From positions 496,001 to 560,000 of the forward strand of contig NZ_AP018049.1 in NCBI RefSeq assembly GCF_003609775.1: a DNA stretch of 64,000 bases, written 5' to 3'. Origin of the DNA: Prevotella melaninogenica (GTDB lineage: Bacteria > Bacteroidota > Bacteroidia > Bacteroidales > Bacteroidaceae). The notes beneath the pieces were generated by a model. It did not search any database. It saw only the letters and a list, made by a program, of their open reading frames with translations, and was not told the origin of the DNA. Made by a program: the position numbers and the translations under genes. This document shows positions 43,761 to 52,698 of this stretch, one piece after another; position 1 is the first letter of the stretch; each line of letters starts with the position of its first letter.

Positions 43761-43808
43761 AATCCCACTATAGAGAAATGACTTGTTTCTCTGTGGTGGG
43801 ATTCTTTG
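43761..43808 (+). terminator. Terminator after ribBA
   Basis: AATCCCAC (43761-43768) pairs with GTGGGATT (43796-43803), with an inner AGAGAAA/TTTCTCT stem, followed by CTTTG. Confidence 0.82.
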
Positions 43809-43904
43809 TATGTAGACTTCAAAAGCATCCTTATTGTACCCTTTTACATTATAGAATATGCTTTCTATGATTGGATATATTGGTTTGCTACAATTTTGAA
43901 ATAG

Positions 43905-43985
43905 CTAAACACGGATGGTGCGAAGGCTTAGCACTATTTGTGCGGAGGCTTAGCACACATTGTGCGGACGATATGTACTAAACAA
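43905..43985. repeat. Interspersed repeat family 2, copy C
   Basis: Units ACACGGATGGTGC, GCACTATTTGTGC and GCACACATTGTGC recur about every 22 bases with linkers GAAGGCTTA and GGAGGCTTA, ending GTACTAAAC as in copy B. It lies in the gap 43719-44241 between ribBA and the aminotransferase, 100 bases after the ribBA terminator. Apart from the promoter at 44173, nothing else was recognised there. Confidence 0.75.
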
Positions 43986-44172
43986 AAGGATTGTTGACAG
44001 AGGGTTATTTTTAGTCTTTCGTGAATATTATACGATATGTATATAAATGAAGGAGTATAATTACAGCTCGTATAGTTTCGTTTATAAAGACTGCATTTAT
44101 TATATAATTCTTTGATTTAAACTGTCAAATCGGCAGTAAAAATGTTATTTAGATAAAATAAGGAAAGAAAAG

Positions 44173-44204
44173 TTGCGTTATCAAAATGAATTTGCGTACT
44201 TTTG
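44173..44204 (+). promoter_or_regulatory. Promoter of the aminotransferase gene
   Basis: TTG at 44173-44175, a 21-base spacer and TACTTTTG at 44197-44204. The ATG is at 44242. Confidence 0.72.
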
Positions 44205-44241
44205 TACTTGATATTATTTAAAAAGAAAGATAAAGTTCGAA

Positions 44242-45435
44242 ATGGCACAACTATCAGATCGTTTAAATCGATTGGCACCTTCTGAGACATTAGCAATGTC
44301 GCAGAAGAGTAGTGAAATGAAAGCGCAGGGAATTGATGTTATCAACATGAGTGTGGGAGAACCAGACTTCATGACTCCTGATCATGTTAAGGAGGCAGGA
44401 AAAAAGGCCATTGATGATAACTTCTCAAAGTATTCTCCTGTTCCTGGTTATCCTGCTTTGAGAGATGCTATCTCAAAGAAGCTGAAAAAGGAAAACAATC
44501 TTGATTATGCCGCGTCGGAGATTATTGTCGGAACAGGTGGTAAGCAGGGTGTTTGCAATGCTGTTTTGGCTTTGGTGAATCCGGGCGATGAGGTGATTAT
44601 TCCTGCACCTTATTGGGTAAGCTATCCACAGATGGTAAAACTTGCTGGTGGTGTGCCTGTTGTTGTTTCTGCTGGAATTGAGCAGGACTTCAAGATTACT
44701 GCTGAGCAGTTGGAAGAGGCGATTACGCCAAAGACAAAGATGATAATTCTTTGCTCTCCAAGTAACCCTACTGGTAGTGTCTATTCTGCAGAAGAGTTGG
44801 ATGCTTTGGCAAAGGTTGTATTGGCACATGAGGACTTGTTTGTTATTTCAGATGAGATTTATGAACACATTAATTATATAGGCGGTCATTGCAGTATTGC
44901 GTCTTGTCCAGGTATGAAGGAGCGTACGATTCTTTGTAATGGAGTGAGTAAGGCTTATGCTATGACAGGATGGCGAATAGGCTGGGTAGCTGCTCCAGAG
45001 TGGATTGTGAAGGGACTCAACAAGCTGCAGGGGCAATATACATCAGGTACATGCAGCGTTAGTCAAATGGCTTCTGTTGCAGCGTACGTGGAGGATCAAA
45101 CTTGTGTAGCAGAGTTTCGTGAGACATTCCGCCGTCGTCGTGATCTGATAGTTAGTTTGGCAAAGGAAATCCCTGGTCTTGAGGTGAATGTGCCACAAGG
45201 TGCGTTCTATCTGTTCCCAAAATGCTCCAGCTTCTTTGGAAAAACTGATGGTAAGCATGTAATTAATAGTTCGTCAGATCTTGCTATGTATATTCTCGAA
45301 GAAGGATGTGTAGCGACAGTGGGAGGTGATGCCTTTGGTGCTCCAGACTGCTTCCGAATGAGTTACGCAACAAGTGACGAAAATATAAAGGAAGCGCTTC
45401 GCCGCATCAAAGATGTACTTTCAAAACTAAAATAG
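44242..45435 (+). CDS. aspC: Aspartate aminotransferase (class I PLP-dependent)
   Basis: A 397-residue aminotransferase interconverting aspartate and oxaloacetate with glutamate/2-oxoglutarate. The PLP lysine is Lys237 in NGVSKAYAMTGWRIGW. Other features are INMSVGEPDF near the start, PAPYWVSYPQM, CSPSNPTGSVY (cofactor Asn) and FRMSYATSDENI with the substrate-binding Arg near 374. It is of the thermophile-like subgroup Ib rather than E. coli AspC, by the start pattern. Single-gene unit. Confidence 0.92.
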   Translation: MAQLSDRLNRLAPSETLAMSQKSSEMKAQGIDVINMSVGEPDFMTPDHVKEAGKKAIDDNFSKYSPVPGYPALRDAISKKLKKENNLDYAASEIIVGTGGKQGVCNAVLALVNPGDEVIIPAPYWVSYPQMVKLAGGVPVVVSAGIEQDFKITAEQLEEAITPKTKMIILCSPSNPTGSVYSAEELDALAKVVLAHEDLFVISDEIYEHINYIGGHCSIASCPGMKERTILCNGVSKAYAMTGWRIGWVAAPEWIVKGLNKLQGQYTSGTCSVSQMASVAAYVEDQTCVAEFRETFRRRRDLIVSLAKEIPGLEVNVPQGAFYLFPKCSSFFGKTDGKHVINSSSDLAMYILEEGCVATVGGDAFGAPDCFRMSYATSDENIKEALRRIKDVLSKLK

Positions 45436-45510
45436 AGTCCGTAAGAGTAGATAGTAATAAAAATGAGGTGGAAACAGTACATTTTTAACTGTTAAATGTT
45501 ATTAATCGTG

Positions 45511-45540
45511 TTTGTAGTTTTCTTTTAATTACTATCTTTG
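45511..45540 (+). promoter_or_regulatory. Promoter of the exbB-tonB cluster
   Basis: TTTG at 45511-45514, an 18-base spacer and TATCTTTG at 45533-45540. The first ATG is at 45664, so the leader is about 115 bases. Confidence 0.65.
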
Positions 45541-45663
45541 CGGAGATAAGAAGCCATGGCGAACTCTCATTTACGATGGGAATCACATACAAAGGCTTAT
45601 AAATCAGAAAGATATTAACAAATTAATTCATTAATAACCTAAAAATTAAAATTTTATCAAATT

Positions 45664-46503
45664 ATGGCAACTACACAACAAAAACCAGCCCCACAGAAAA
45701 AGGCTGAGGGCTTCACAGGAGTTAGAGGTGCATTCTGGATTATCGTCGTTTGCGCTGTCGTTGCGTTCACATTGTTCTACACATGGTTCGGTAATGAAAT
45801 GCACTTCCAGGATGGAGCTGCACGTGAGAACCCAGCTGACGTTTGGGGTACCATCTTTAAGGGTGGCGTAGTCGTTCCAGTTATTCACACTCTCTTGTTG
45901 ACTGTACTCGCTATGTCTATCGAGCGTTGGATGGCTTTGAAGACTGCTTTCGGTAAGGGTGCCCTTCCAAAGTTCGTTGCAAACATCAAGAGTGCTCTTA
46001 ATTCAAATGACCTTGCTAAGGCTAACCAGCTCTGCGATCAGCAGAAGGGTTCTGTAGCAAACGTTGTTAAGGCTTCTTTGAACGCTTACAAGGATATGGA
46101 GACTGGTGCTAATGCAAGCCTTAAGAAGGCTCAGAAGGTAGCTAAGATTCAGCAGGCTCACGAGGAGGCTACTCAGCTTGAGATGCCAACTCTGACAATG
46201 AACCTCCCTATCATTGCTACTCTCGTAACACTTGGTACTCTTACTGGTCTTCTCGGTACTGTAACCGGTATGATCAAGTCGTTCTCTGCTCTTGCTGCAG
46301 GTGGTGGTGCTGACTCAGCTGCACTTTCTGCTGGTATTTCTGAGGCGTTGATCAACACTGCATTCGGTATTGCAACATCTTGGTTTGCGGTAGTATCTTA
46401 TAGCTACTATTCAAACAAGGTTGACAAGTTGACTTTCGCCCTCGACGAGGTTGGTTATTCTATCGCTCAGACATACGAAGTAAACCACACAGACGAGGCT
46501 TAA
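45664..46503 (+). CDS. exbB: ExbB/TolQ-type proton channel protein
   Basis: A 279-residue MotA/TolQ/ExbB-family protein. It has a Gln/Lys/Pro-rich N-terminal tail, a first transmembrane segment at about 25-42, a second near 75-95 (VVPVIHTLLLTVLAMSIERWMALK), and the characteristic pair at about 180-250 containing NLPIIATLVTLGTLTGLLGTVTGMIKSFSALAAGG and ISEALINTAFGIATSWFAV. With ExbD and TonB it converts the proton gradient into work at outer-membrane receptors. Strong codon bias suggests high expression. Confidence 0.94.
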   Translation: MATTQQKPAPQKKAEGFTGVRGAFWIIVVCAVVAFTLFYTWFGNEMHFQDGAARENPADVWGTIFKGGVVVPVIHTLLLTVLAMSIERWMALKTAFGKGALPKFVANIKSALNSNDLAKANQLCDQQKGSVANVVKASLNAYKDMETGANASLKKAQKVAKIQQAHEEATQLEMPTLTMNLPIIATLVTLGTLTGLLGTVTGMIKSFSALAAGGGADSAALSAGISEALINTAFGIATSWFAVVSYSYYSNKVDKLTFALDEVGYSIAQTYEVNHTDEA

Positions 46504-46533
46504 TTTTTGCTGACCCTTTAAAAATTTATCGCT

Positions 46534-47184
46534 ATGGGTAAAGTAAAAGTTAAGAAGAGTGACACCTTTATCGACATGACGCCTATGTCAGACGTTATGA
46601 CCCTGTTGCTTACCTTCTTCATGCTGACATCTACGTTCGTAAAGAACGAGCCAGTGAAGGTAAATACTCCGGGTTCTGTGTCTGAAACTAAGGTGCCTGA
46701 GAATGGTGTCCTGACAATTCTCGTTAGTCCTCAAAAAGGACCTAATGGAACGCCTACTGGTGAAGGCCAGGTTTTCATGAGCTATGATAATACCAATGAG
46801 TTGGGTCAGATCGTAGATCAGATGGGCGTAACATTGACTCCTGCACAGAAGAAAACTTTTGTTGCTGAGTCTACATTTGGTACTCCGCTCGATAAATTGG
46901 CTGCTTATTTGTCAAAGCCAGCAGCAGAGCGTGGTAATGAACTCCCTAAGATGGGTATTCCTCTCGATAGTATCCAAGGACAGGAGATGACTGAGTTCCA
47001 GCAGTGGGTTAACGCAGCCCGCCAGGTGAACCCTAAGGTTAGACTTGCTATCAAGTCAGACGCTGATTCTCCTTATGGTACCGTTAAGAAGGTAATGAGC
47101 GAACTCCAGGATATGGATGAGAGCCATTACTATATGATCACACAGTTGGACGCTAAAAAGGCTGCTCAGGCAGCTAATAAGTAA
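46534..47184 (+). CDS. exbD: ExbD/TolR family protein (first copy)
   Basis: A 216-residue ExbD-type protein. The single N-terminal membrane segment is preceded by IDMTPMSDVMTLLLTFFML, whose Asp is the proton-carrying residue of the family. The periplasmic part is longer than in E. coli ExbD (141 residues), with an insert of about 70 residues. It is adjacent to a second ExbD gene, so the complex may contain two different ExbD subunits. Confidence 0.92.
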   Translation: MGKVKVKKSDTFIDMTPMSDVMTLLLTFFMLTSTFVKNEPVKVNTPGSVSETKVPENGVLTILVSPQKGPNGTPTGEGQVFMSYDNTNELGQIVDQMGVTLTPAQKKTFVAESTFGTPLDKLAAYLSKPAAERGNELPKMGIPLDSIQGQEMTEFQQWVNAARQVNPKVRLAIKSDADSPYGTVKKVMSELQDMDESHYYMITQLDAKKAAQAANK

Positions 47185-47196
47185 GGAGATCAAAGT

Positions 47197-47883
47197 ATGG
47201 AAATGATGGATACAGGAAAAGAAGGCGGCAAGCAGAAGAAGTTAACCGTACGCGTAGACTTTACGCCGATGGTGGATATGCTTATGTTGCTGATTACCTT
47301 CTTCATGCTTTGTACTTCACTTAGCAAGCCTTCAACTATGGAGTTGACGATGCCAAGTAATGATAAAACTCAGAAAGAAGATCAGAAGAATGAGGCCAAG
47401 GAGTCACACTCTATTACGATTTACATTGCTGACGGAGATAAAATCTTCTACGGTAACGGTAAACCAGAGTATGATAACGCTAATTGGCTGAAGCCAGCTG
47501 ATTGGAGTAACACTCCAAGTGGTATTCGCTACGTTCTTCAGCATAAGCAGGTGGGTGACCCTTCAACAGGTGATCCAGTTTCTATCCCATATCAGGATAT
47601 GGATATTGCGGTGAAGGAACTGAATCGTAAGAAGCAGGCTAATCCAGCTTCTTATCCTGATAGCATTTATCAGGCTGAGTTGTCTGCGATCAAAACTGGT
47701 ATGATTAATGGCAAAAAGGTTTCAACCATGACTGTCATTATTAAGCCAACGGACCAGGCGTCATATCGTCATTTGGTAGACATCCTCGATGAAATGCAGA
47801 TTTCATATATTGGAACTTACGTCATTGACAAGCTGACAGACCAAGACAAGGCTCTCTTAGCCAAGAAAGGTATCAAAGCTTAA
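47197..47883 (+). CDS. exbD: ExbD/TolR family protein (second copy)
   Basis: A 228-residue ExbD-type protein with VDFTPMVDMLMLLITFFMLCTSLS, again with the conserved Asp in the membrane segment. The periplasmic part again carries an insertion relative to E. coli ExbD and ends with YRHLVDILDEMQISYIGTYVIDKLT. It starts 12 bases after the first ExbD. The tandem pair is usual in this cluster in Bacteroidota. Confidence 0.92.
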   Translation: MEMMDTGKEGGKQKKLTVRVDFTPMVDMLMLLITFFMLCTSLSKPSTMELTMPSNDKTQKEDQKNEAKESHSITIYIADGDKIFYGNGKPEYDNANWLKPADWSNTPSGIRYVLQHKQVGDPSTGDPVSIPYQDMDIAVKELNRKKQANPASYPDSIYQAELSAIKTGMINGKKVSTMTVIIKPTDQASYRHLVDILDEMQISYIGTYVIDKLTDQDKALLAKKGIKA

Positions 47884-47917
47884 TCACTGATTCGTAAACA
47901 ATTAAAGAAAGAAAACA

Positions 47918-48799
47918 ATGGCAAAAATAGATTTATGCGATCCTAAATGGGTCGACATGGTGTTCGCCGACAAGAACAAGGAGTACGGTGCATACAAGCT
48001 TCGTAAAACTGTTTCTCAGCGTAACATCAAGGCTTTAGCTATTCTGCTTTGTGCTGCATTCCTCGGTGGTGGTTACTTAGCTTATCAGATCAAGAAGCAT
48101 AACGACGACTTGGCTGCGCAAGCTGAATATGCAGCAAAGATGGAGTTAGCAGCTCTTGAGCAGGCTAAGAAGGAACAGGCTGAGCGTAAGAAGCAGCAGA
48201 AGAAGGAAGAGCCTAAGAAGGTTGAACCTGAAAAGGTTGTTCCTGAAACTCGTGCAACTGTTAAGTTTACAGCCCCTGTCATCAAGGATGATAAGGACGT
48301 TAAGGAAGAGATGCCACCAATGGTCAAGATGAATAAGGAGAACAAGGCAGTCGGTATTGAGAACAAGGAAGGTACGGAAGATCGTACTGATGTTGCTGCT
48401 CGTAGCACTGTTGCTACTCCAGAACAGATTGTACCAAAGATTGAGAAGCCTGTTGTTGAAGCTCCAAAACCAGAGCCAAAGCAGGAGGTTGAAAACAAGG
48501 TCTTCACAGTGGCAGAGGTTATGCCTTCATTCCCTAATGTAAATGCTTGGTTGGCTTCTCATATCCAATACCCAGCAGTTGCAGCAGAGAATGGTGTGCA
48601 GGGACGTGTTATCGTTAAGTTCGTTGTAGGACGTGACGGTAGCGTTAGTCAGGCACAGATTGTTCGTGGTGTTGACCAGGCACTCGACCGTGAGGCACTT
48701 CGCGTTGTTAACAGCATGCCGAAGTGGTCTCCAGGTATGAACAATGGTCAGCCAGCAAACGTTTGGTTTACCCTTCCAATTACCTTCAAACTGCAGTAA
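47918..48799 (+). CDS. tonB: TonB energy transducer
   Basis: A 293-residue TonB. The cytoplasmic N-terminus (about 1-36: DPKWVDMVFADKNKEYGAYKLRK) is of the Bacteroidota type, and the transmembrane segment lies at about 39-58. A long Lys/Glu/Pro-rich spacer (about 75-200) follows, and the C-terminal TonB domain (about 205-293) contains FPNVNAWLASHIQYPAVAAENGVQGRVIVKFVV and KWSPGMNNGQPANVWFTLPITFKLQ. It would energise the TonB-dependent receptors at 9053 and 32030, among others. Confidence 0.95.
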   Translation: MAKIDLCDPKWVDMVFADKNKEYGAYKLRKTVSQRNIKALAILLCAAFLGGGYLAYQIKKHNDDLAAQAEYAAKMELAALEQAKKEQAERKKQQKKEEPKKVEPEKVVPETRATVKFTAPVIKDDKDVKEEMPPMVKMNKENKAVGIENKEGTEDRTDVAARSTVATPEQIVPKIEKPVVEAPKPEPKQEVENKVFTVAEVMPSFPNVNAWLASHIQYPAVAAENGVQGRVIVKFVVGRDGSVSQAQIVRGVDQALDREALRVVNSMPKWSPGMNNGQPANVWFTLPITFKLQ

Positions 48800-48812
48800 A
48801 AGCAAATTTTAT

Positions 48813-49778
48813 ATGAAAAGATCCAGATTCTACATAACAGTAGGATTGATACTATCCCTTGGTTTTCTTCTGTCTGCTTGCGGACAGAAGAAACGCAAGG
48901 ACGGTAGAACAGATACACCGACGTCAGGGACGATTAAGTTCGCCTCTGACGAAAGTTTTAGTCCTATTATAGAGGAACTGTTACAGACTTATCAGTTCCG
49001 CTACCCAGAAACTCACTTGTTGCCAATCTACACAGATGACAACAAAGGTATGCAACTGCTCCTCGACCAGAAAGTTAATCTTTTCTTTACTTCTCATGCA
49101 TTGACGAAGGGAGAAGATGCGATGTTACGAGGGAAAGGTCCTATCCCAGCGGTATTCCCGATAGGATATGATGGAATTGCTTTCATTGTTAACAAAGCTA
49201 ATGCAGACTCGTGTATTACCGTTACCGATGTTAAGAAGATTCTCAGCGGTCAGATTGCAAAATGGAATCAATTGAACCCTAAGAATGATAAGGGTGATAT
49301 TGAAGTTGTTTTTGATAACAAAGCTTCAGCAACATTGCATTATGTAGTCGACTCAATTTTAGGTGGAAAGAATATCAAGAGTGCGAACATTGTTGCTGCA
49401 AGTAACAGTAAGTCGGTTATCGACTATGTTCATAACACTCCTAATGCTATAGGTGTTATCGGGTCAAACTGGTTGAATGACCATCGTGACTCTACAAACA
49501 CTACATTCAAGAAAGATATTAGAGTGGTTGGTCTTTCAAAGACTACCGTTGCACAGCCAGAGAATAGTTGGCAGCCTTATCAGGCTTATCTGTTAGATGG
49601 TAGATATCCTTTCGTAAGAACTATTTATGCTATTGTGGCAGACCCACATAAAGCATTGCCTTGGGCATTTGCAAACTTCGTAACCAATCCAATTGGTCAG
49701 AAGATTATTTTTAAGGCTGGTCTCTTGCCTTATCGTGGTGAAATTAACATTCGTGAAGTTGAAGTTAAGACCCAGTAG
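48813..49778 (+). CDS. PstS-like substrate-binding lipoprotein
   Basis: A 321-residue lipoprotein with lipobox LLSAC (Cys23). The mature part is a PBP-like domain: GTIKFASDESFSPIIEELLQTYQFRYPE, LFFTSHALTKGE, DGIAFIVNKANADSCITVTDVKKILSGQIAKWNQ and PNAIGVIGSNWLND. It resembles PstS phosphate-binding proteins but is not linked to PstCAB. The linkage to ExbBD-TonB is a conserved feature of Bacteroidota, so the role may be in phosphate or another process at the envelope. ATG 48813 opens the signal peptide; the longer frame start at 48744 lies inside tonB. Confidence 0.86.
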   Translation: MKRSRFYITVGLILSLGFLLSACGQKKRKDGRTDTPTSGTIKFASDESFSPIIEELLQTYQFRYPETHLLPIYTDDNKGMQLLLDQKVNLFFTSHALTKGEDAMLRGKGPIPAVFPIGYDGIAFIVNKANADSCITVTDVKKILSGQIAKWNQLNPKNDKGDIEVVFDNKASATLHYVVDSILGGKNIKSANIVAASNSKSVIDYVHNTPNAIGVIGSNWLNDHRDSTNTTFKKDIRVVGLSKTTVAQPENSWQPYQAYLLDGRYPFVRTIYAIVADPHKALPWAFANFVTNPIGQKIIFKAGLLPYRGEINIREVEVKTQ

Positions 49779-49975
49779 TCAGTAAAGCATAGTGTGTTAT
49801 TTATTGGCAAATGATAATCTGTTATGATTAATTATAATGTGGTCGTTATAACATTAGAGAAGATTTATTTTGCTTATCAACATTAGTTACAACTCTCATA
49901 GAATTAAACTAAATGCCGTGGTAGGCGTCTTAATGAATAAAGTTCACTTGAATTAAAATTTAAAGAGAAAGAATT

Positions 49976-51391
49976 ATGAAGACAAAGAAATATTTAATAG
50001 CTGGAGCCTTGATGTTGGCAATGTCAACTCCAGCAATGGCACAGGATGTTGATTACGCAGTAGCTCTTAAGCCTATTGTAGCTGCTATCGAAGCTGCACC
50101 AAATGATCCAAAGGCAGCAAAGGATCTTATTAAGGAGTATCAGAAGAACTTCAAGAAGAGTGAAGAGGCTATTGTTGCCTTGGGTAATGTATATCTTTTG
50201 CAGCGTAATTATGATGCAGCAACAGAGATTGCAAACAATGTTATCAATAATAAGAAATACAAGGGTAGTTTAGCTTATGTCCTCTTGGGCGATATTGCTG
50301 CTCTTAAGGATTCTATTGGTAATGCAGGTGCGGCTGCTACACAGTATCAGAATGCAATTACTGTTGATCCACAGAACGTAACAGCTTACGAGCGTTATGC
50401 AAAGGTTTTCCGTCATGTTAACTCTAAGGTTGCTGTTCAGAAACTTGAGGAACTTCGTAAAGTTAAGCCAGATTATCCAGTAGAGGCAACTGCCGCTGAA
50501 ATTATGCTTGGTGATGGCAAGTACAAGGAGGCATTAGAGTGGTATGCAAAGGCTAATCCAGCTAATATGTCTGAGGACAACTTCTATAACTATGGTTTTG
50601 CTGCTTACATTACAAAGGACTATCAGAGAGCTTTGGATGTTGTAAAGCAGGGCTTGCAGAAGTTCCCTAACAGTGAGTACTTGAGCCGTATTGCAATGAT
50701 GGCATCTGTAGAGTTGAAGGATTATGCTTCTGCTATCAACTATGGTAAGGTAGTATTTGCCGGTTCTGGTAAGAAGGTAGCTAACGACTACGATGTATAT
50801 GCAAAGGCGCTTTGCGGTGCTCAGCAGTATGACGAAGCTATCAACACTGTTAACAAGGCACTCGAGGTTGATAAGAACAATATTGAGCCTTTGAAGACTT
50901 TGGCTGCTATCTATGCTGCACAGGGTAATGATGACAAGGCACTCGAGGTTCAGCAGGAGTATCTTTCTAAGAGTAAGAAGGCTACTAACAATGACTGGGC
51001 AACACTTGCTAACACATACGTTACTAAGGCTGAGGGCTTGACAGATCGTGCTGCTAAGAATGCTGTTCTTGCAAAGGCATTTGATGTTTACGAGCAGATG
51101 GTTGCTAAGTTCCCAACAATCTCTGACTGGGTATGGTTGAATCAGGCTAATGTGGCTCAGTTGATGAATGATCCTGATAAGGTAGCTGAGATTTATCAGA
51201 AGGTGGCTGCTTATGAAGAAGCTAAACCAACTCTTGATGAGGATAGCAAGAGCTACTTGGAGAACGTTTACTATGGTCTTGGTTACTATTACTCAAAGAA
51301 GGGTAATAAGCCACTTGCTGACGAGTACTTCAACAAGGTGCTGAAGGTTAATCCTAACAATGAAGGCGCTAAGAAGGCTTTGGGTATGTAA
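49976..51391 (+). CDS. Tetratricopeptide repeat protein of the TonB cluster
   Basis: A 471-residue protein with a signal peptide (about 1-22, ending AMAQ) and multiple TPR-like helical pairs from about residue 50 to the end, the clearest being KYKEALEWYAKANPANMSEDNFYNYGFAAYITKDYQRALDV and GLGYYYSKKGNKPLADEYFNKVLKVNPNNEGAKKAL. It is probably periplasmic and may scaffold the preceding proteins. A separate 197-base gap from the PstS-like gene leaves open whether it has its own promoter. A strong terminator follows. Confidence 0.87.
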   Translation: MKTKKYLIAGALMLAMSTPAMAQDVDYAVALKPIVAAIEAAPNDPKAAKDLIKEYQKNFKKSEEAIVALGNVYLLQRNYDAATEIANNVINNKKYKGSLAYVLLGDIAALKDSIGNAGAAATQYQNAITVDPQNVTAYERYAKVFRHVNSKVAVQKLEELRKVKPDYPVEATAAEIMLGDGKYKEALEWYAKANPANMSEDNFYNYGFAAYITKDYQRALDVVKQGLQKFPNSEYLSRIAMMASVELKDYASAINYGKVVFAGSGKKVANDYDVYAKALCGAQQYDEAINTVNKALEVDKNNIEPLKTLAAIYAAQGNDDKALEVQQEYLSKSKKATNNDWATLANTYVTKAEGLTDRAAKNAVLAKAFDVYEQMVAKFPTISDWVWLNQANVAQLMNDPDKVAEIYQKVAAYEEAKPTLDEDSKSYLENVYYGLGYYYSKKGNKPLADEYFNKVLKVNPNNEGAKKALGM

Positions 51392-51415
51392 TTATCTGAA
51401 ACAATCATTAGATAT

Positions 51416-51454
51416 AAGGGCGATGGTCGTAATGACTGTCGCCCTTTCTTTTTA
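51416..51454 (+). terminator. Terminator of the TonB cluster
   Basis: AAGGGCGA (51416-51423) pairs with TCGCCCTT (51439-51446), with inner GTCGT/ATGAC-type pairing, followed by TCTTTTT. Confidence 0.87.
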
Positions 51455-51521
51455 TGTTCTTTTGATAATGATTTGCTTCGTTTGTTGATTATTATTTAGA
51501 GCTTCTGCTTATTGCTTTCGA

Positions 51522-51975
51522 AAAATGGTTCTTTCGTTATGTGTATTGACATTTTTCGTATAGCTTTAAATGAATAATTGAAGTTATTTATTGAACAAGA
51601 ACATAACAAAGACTGTCTTGTCAGTCTACTTTATTTATCCTTCGACACAGAAATCCTTTTCATTTTAATTCTTCTAAAAGTCTGGAAGTGATACTTTGAA
51701 AAATAATTACATAATGCTGGGTAAAGTGTCTTTAAATAAAGAAAAAACACTTGTAAAAAGCAAGTTCGTAACCAGTAGTAAATCAGTTAGTTATATAGTT
51801 GTGTTGAAAAGATGCTTAGTTAGACTTCAAAAGGGCGTTAGTTAGACTTCAAAAGGGCACCTTTTGTAAGTCAATTGAGCGTCTTTTCAAAGCCAAAAGA
51901 GCATGTGTTATTTTTGAGTTGCATAAAAATAGTTTACAATTATCAATTGGTTTAGGGATAAGTTGTTTGTTGAAG
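51522..51975 (+). repeat. Interspersed repeat family 1, copy 4
   Basis: Matches copies 1 and 3 over its whole length: GGTTCTTTC at the left, TTTTTCGTATAGCTTTAAA (51552 on), GAAAAATAATTACATAATG (about 51697), the core from about 51809 (AAAAGATGCTTAGTTAGACTTC, then AAGTCAATTGAGCGTCTTTT) and the end GTTTACAATTATCAATTGG...AAGTTGTTTGTTGAAG. The left hairpin (AACAAAGACTGTCTTGTCAGTCTACTTTA) is partly decayed. It sits just after the TonB-cluster terminator. Confidence 0.85.
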
Positions 51976-52698
51976 GTGGAGAGAAATGGTAATTGATAAC
52001 CATAGTATCTTTTGTCGTTTCTGAGTTTTAACTTGTAGTTTATCTCCCTTTGTAAATCCATCTAATTGTGGATAGTCATTCGGTGCAAATATATAAGCCT
52101 TTATTCTATTTTCAATCTGGAAGAATTTGTAATTGACAAGATTGCATATTACTTTTAATGTATAAAAATATACTTCTCGTGAATATAAATAGAAGCATAT
52201 CACTTTGATTGTAGTTCAACTTTCGTCAGTGTTATGCTTCTTTATTGTGTTACTCTATGGTTCTCTATGTTCAATAGAGAGGGTAGAGTGTATTAGAGTC
52301 TTTCAATCATTATTTGTTATGCTTATTCTTAGTGTTTATGGGCGTAAATGATAATATAATGAATTAAACCCTCATGTTCACAAAGATAAGCTAAAAATCT
52401 TAATGGCGCTTTCAAAAAAAGTGAAAATCATTGGTTTATAATGTATAATTTTTATTTTTATTCTTTTTAGTGAGTGTATTCGCATCTTTTTCTCGTTAAA
52501 TTTATGTATCTTTGTCATCGTTTGAAAAGACACAAAAGGATAGTCTGCACTGATGTTCGACTTGTCTATCTAATCCTATCTGTTCCTTTTGGTTACACGA
52601 TTGGTGTATCTTTTATAAGTTTGTTGATAGTAGGCTGTGGAAAACGGACATCTTGTGAGCAAGACAGATAATAACAGAATTCAAAAACGCAATAAGCA
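51976..52698. other. Gene-free stretch between repeat copy 4 and the MFS gene
   Basis: No supported gene. A hairpin with a 9-bp perfect stem, AGAAGCATA (52191-52199) with TATGCTTCT (52233-52241), followed by TTATTGTG, may be a terminator-like or regulatory structure. A TATCTTTG box at 52507-52514 is a possible promoter element for the MFS gene, giving a long leader of about 180 bases; an ORF of 65 codons over it is not convincing. Confidence 0.45.

Noticed and set aside
51952..52203. 83-codon and overlapping 70-codon minus-strand frames after repeat copy 4
   Set aside because: They cross the end of the repeat, overlap each other and show no family pattern or ribosome-binding context.
52474..52671. 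65-codon frame upstream of the MFS gene
   Set aside because: It covers the likely promoter box at 52507 and has no recognisable feature beyond one hydrophobic run.
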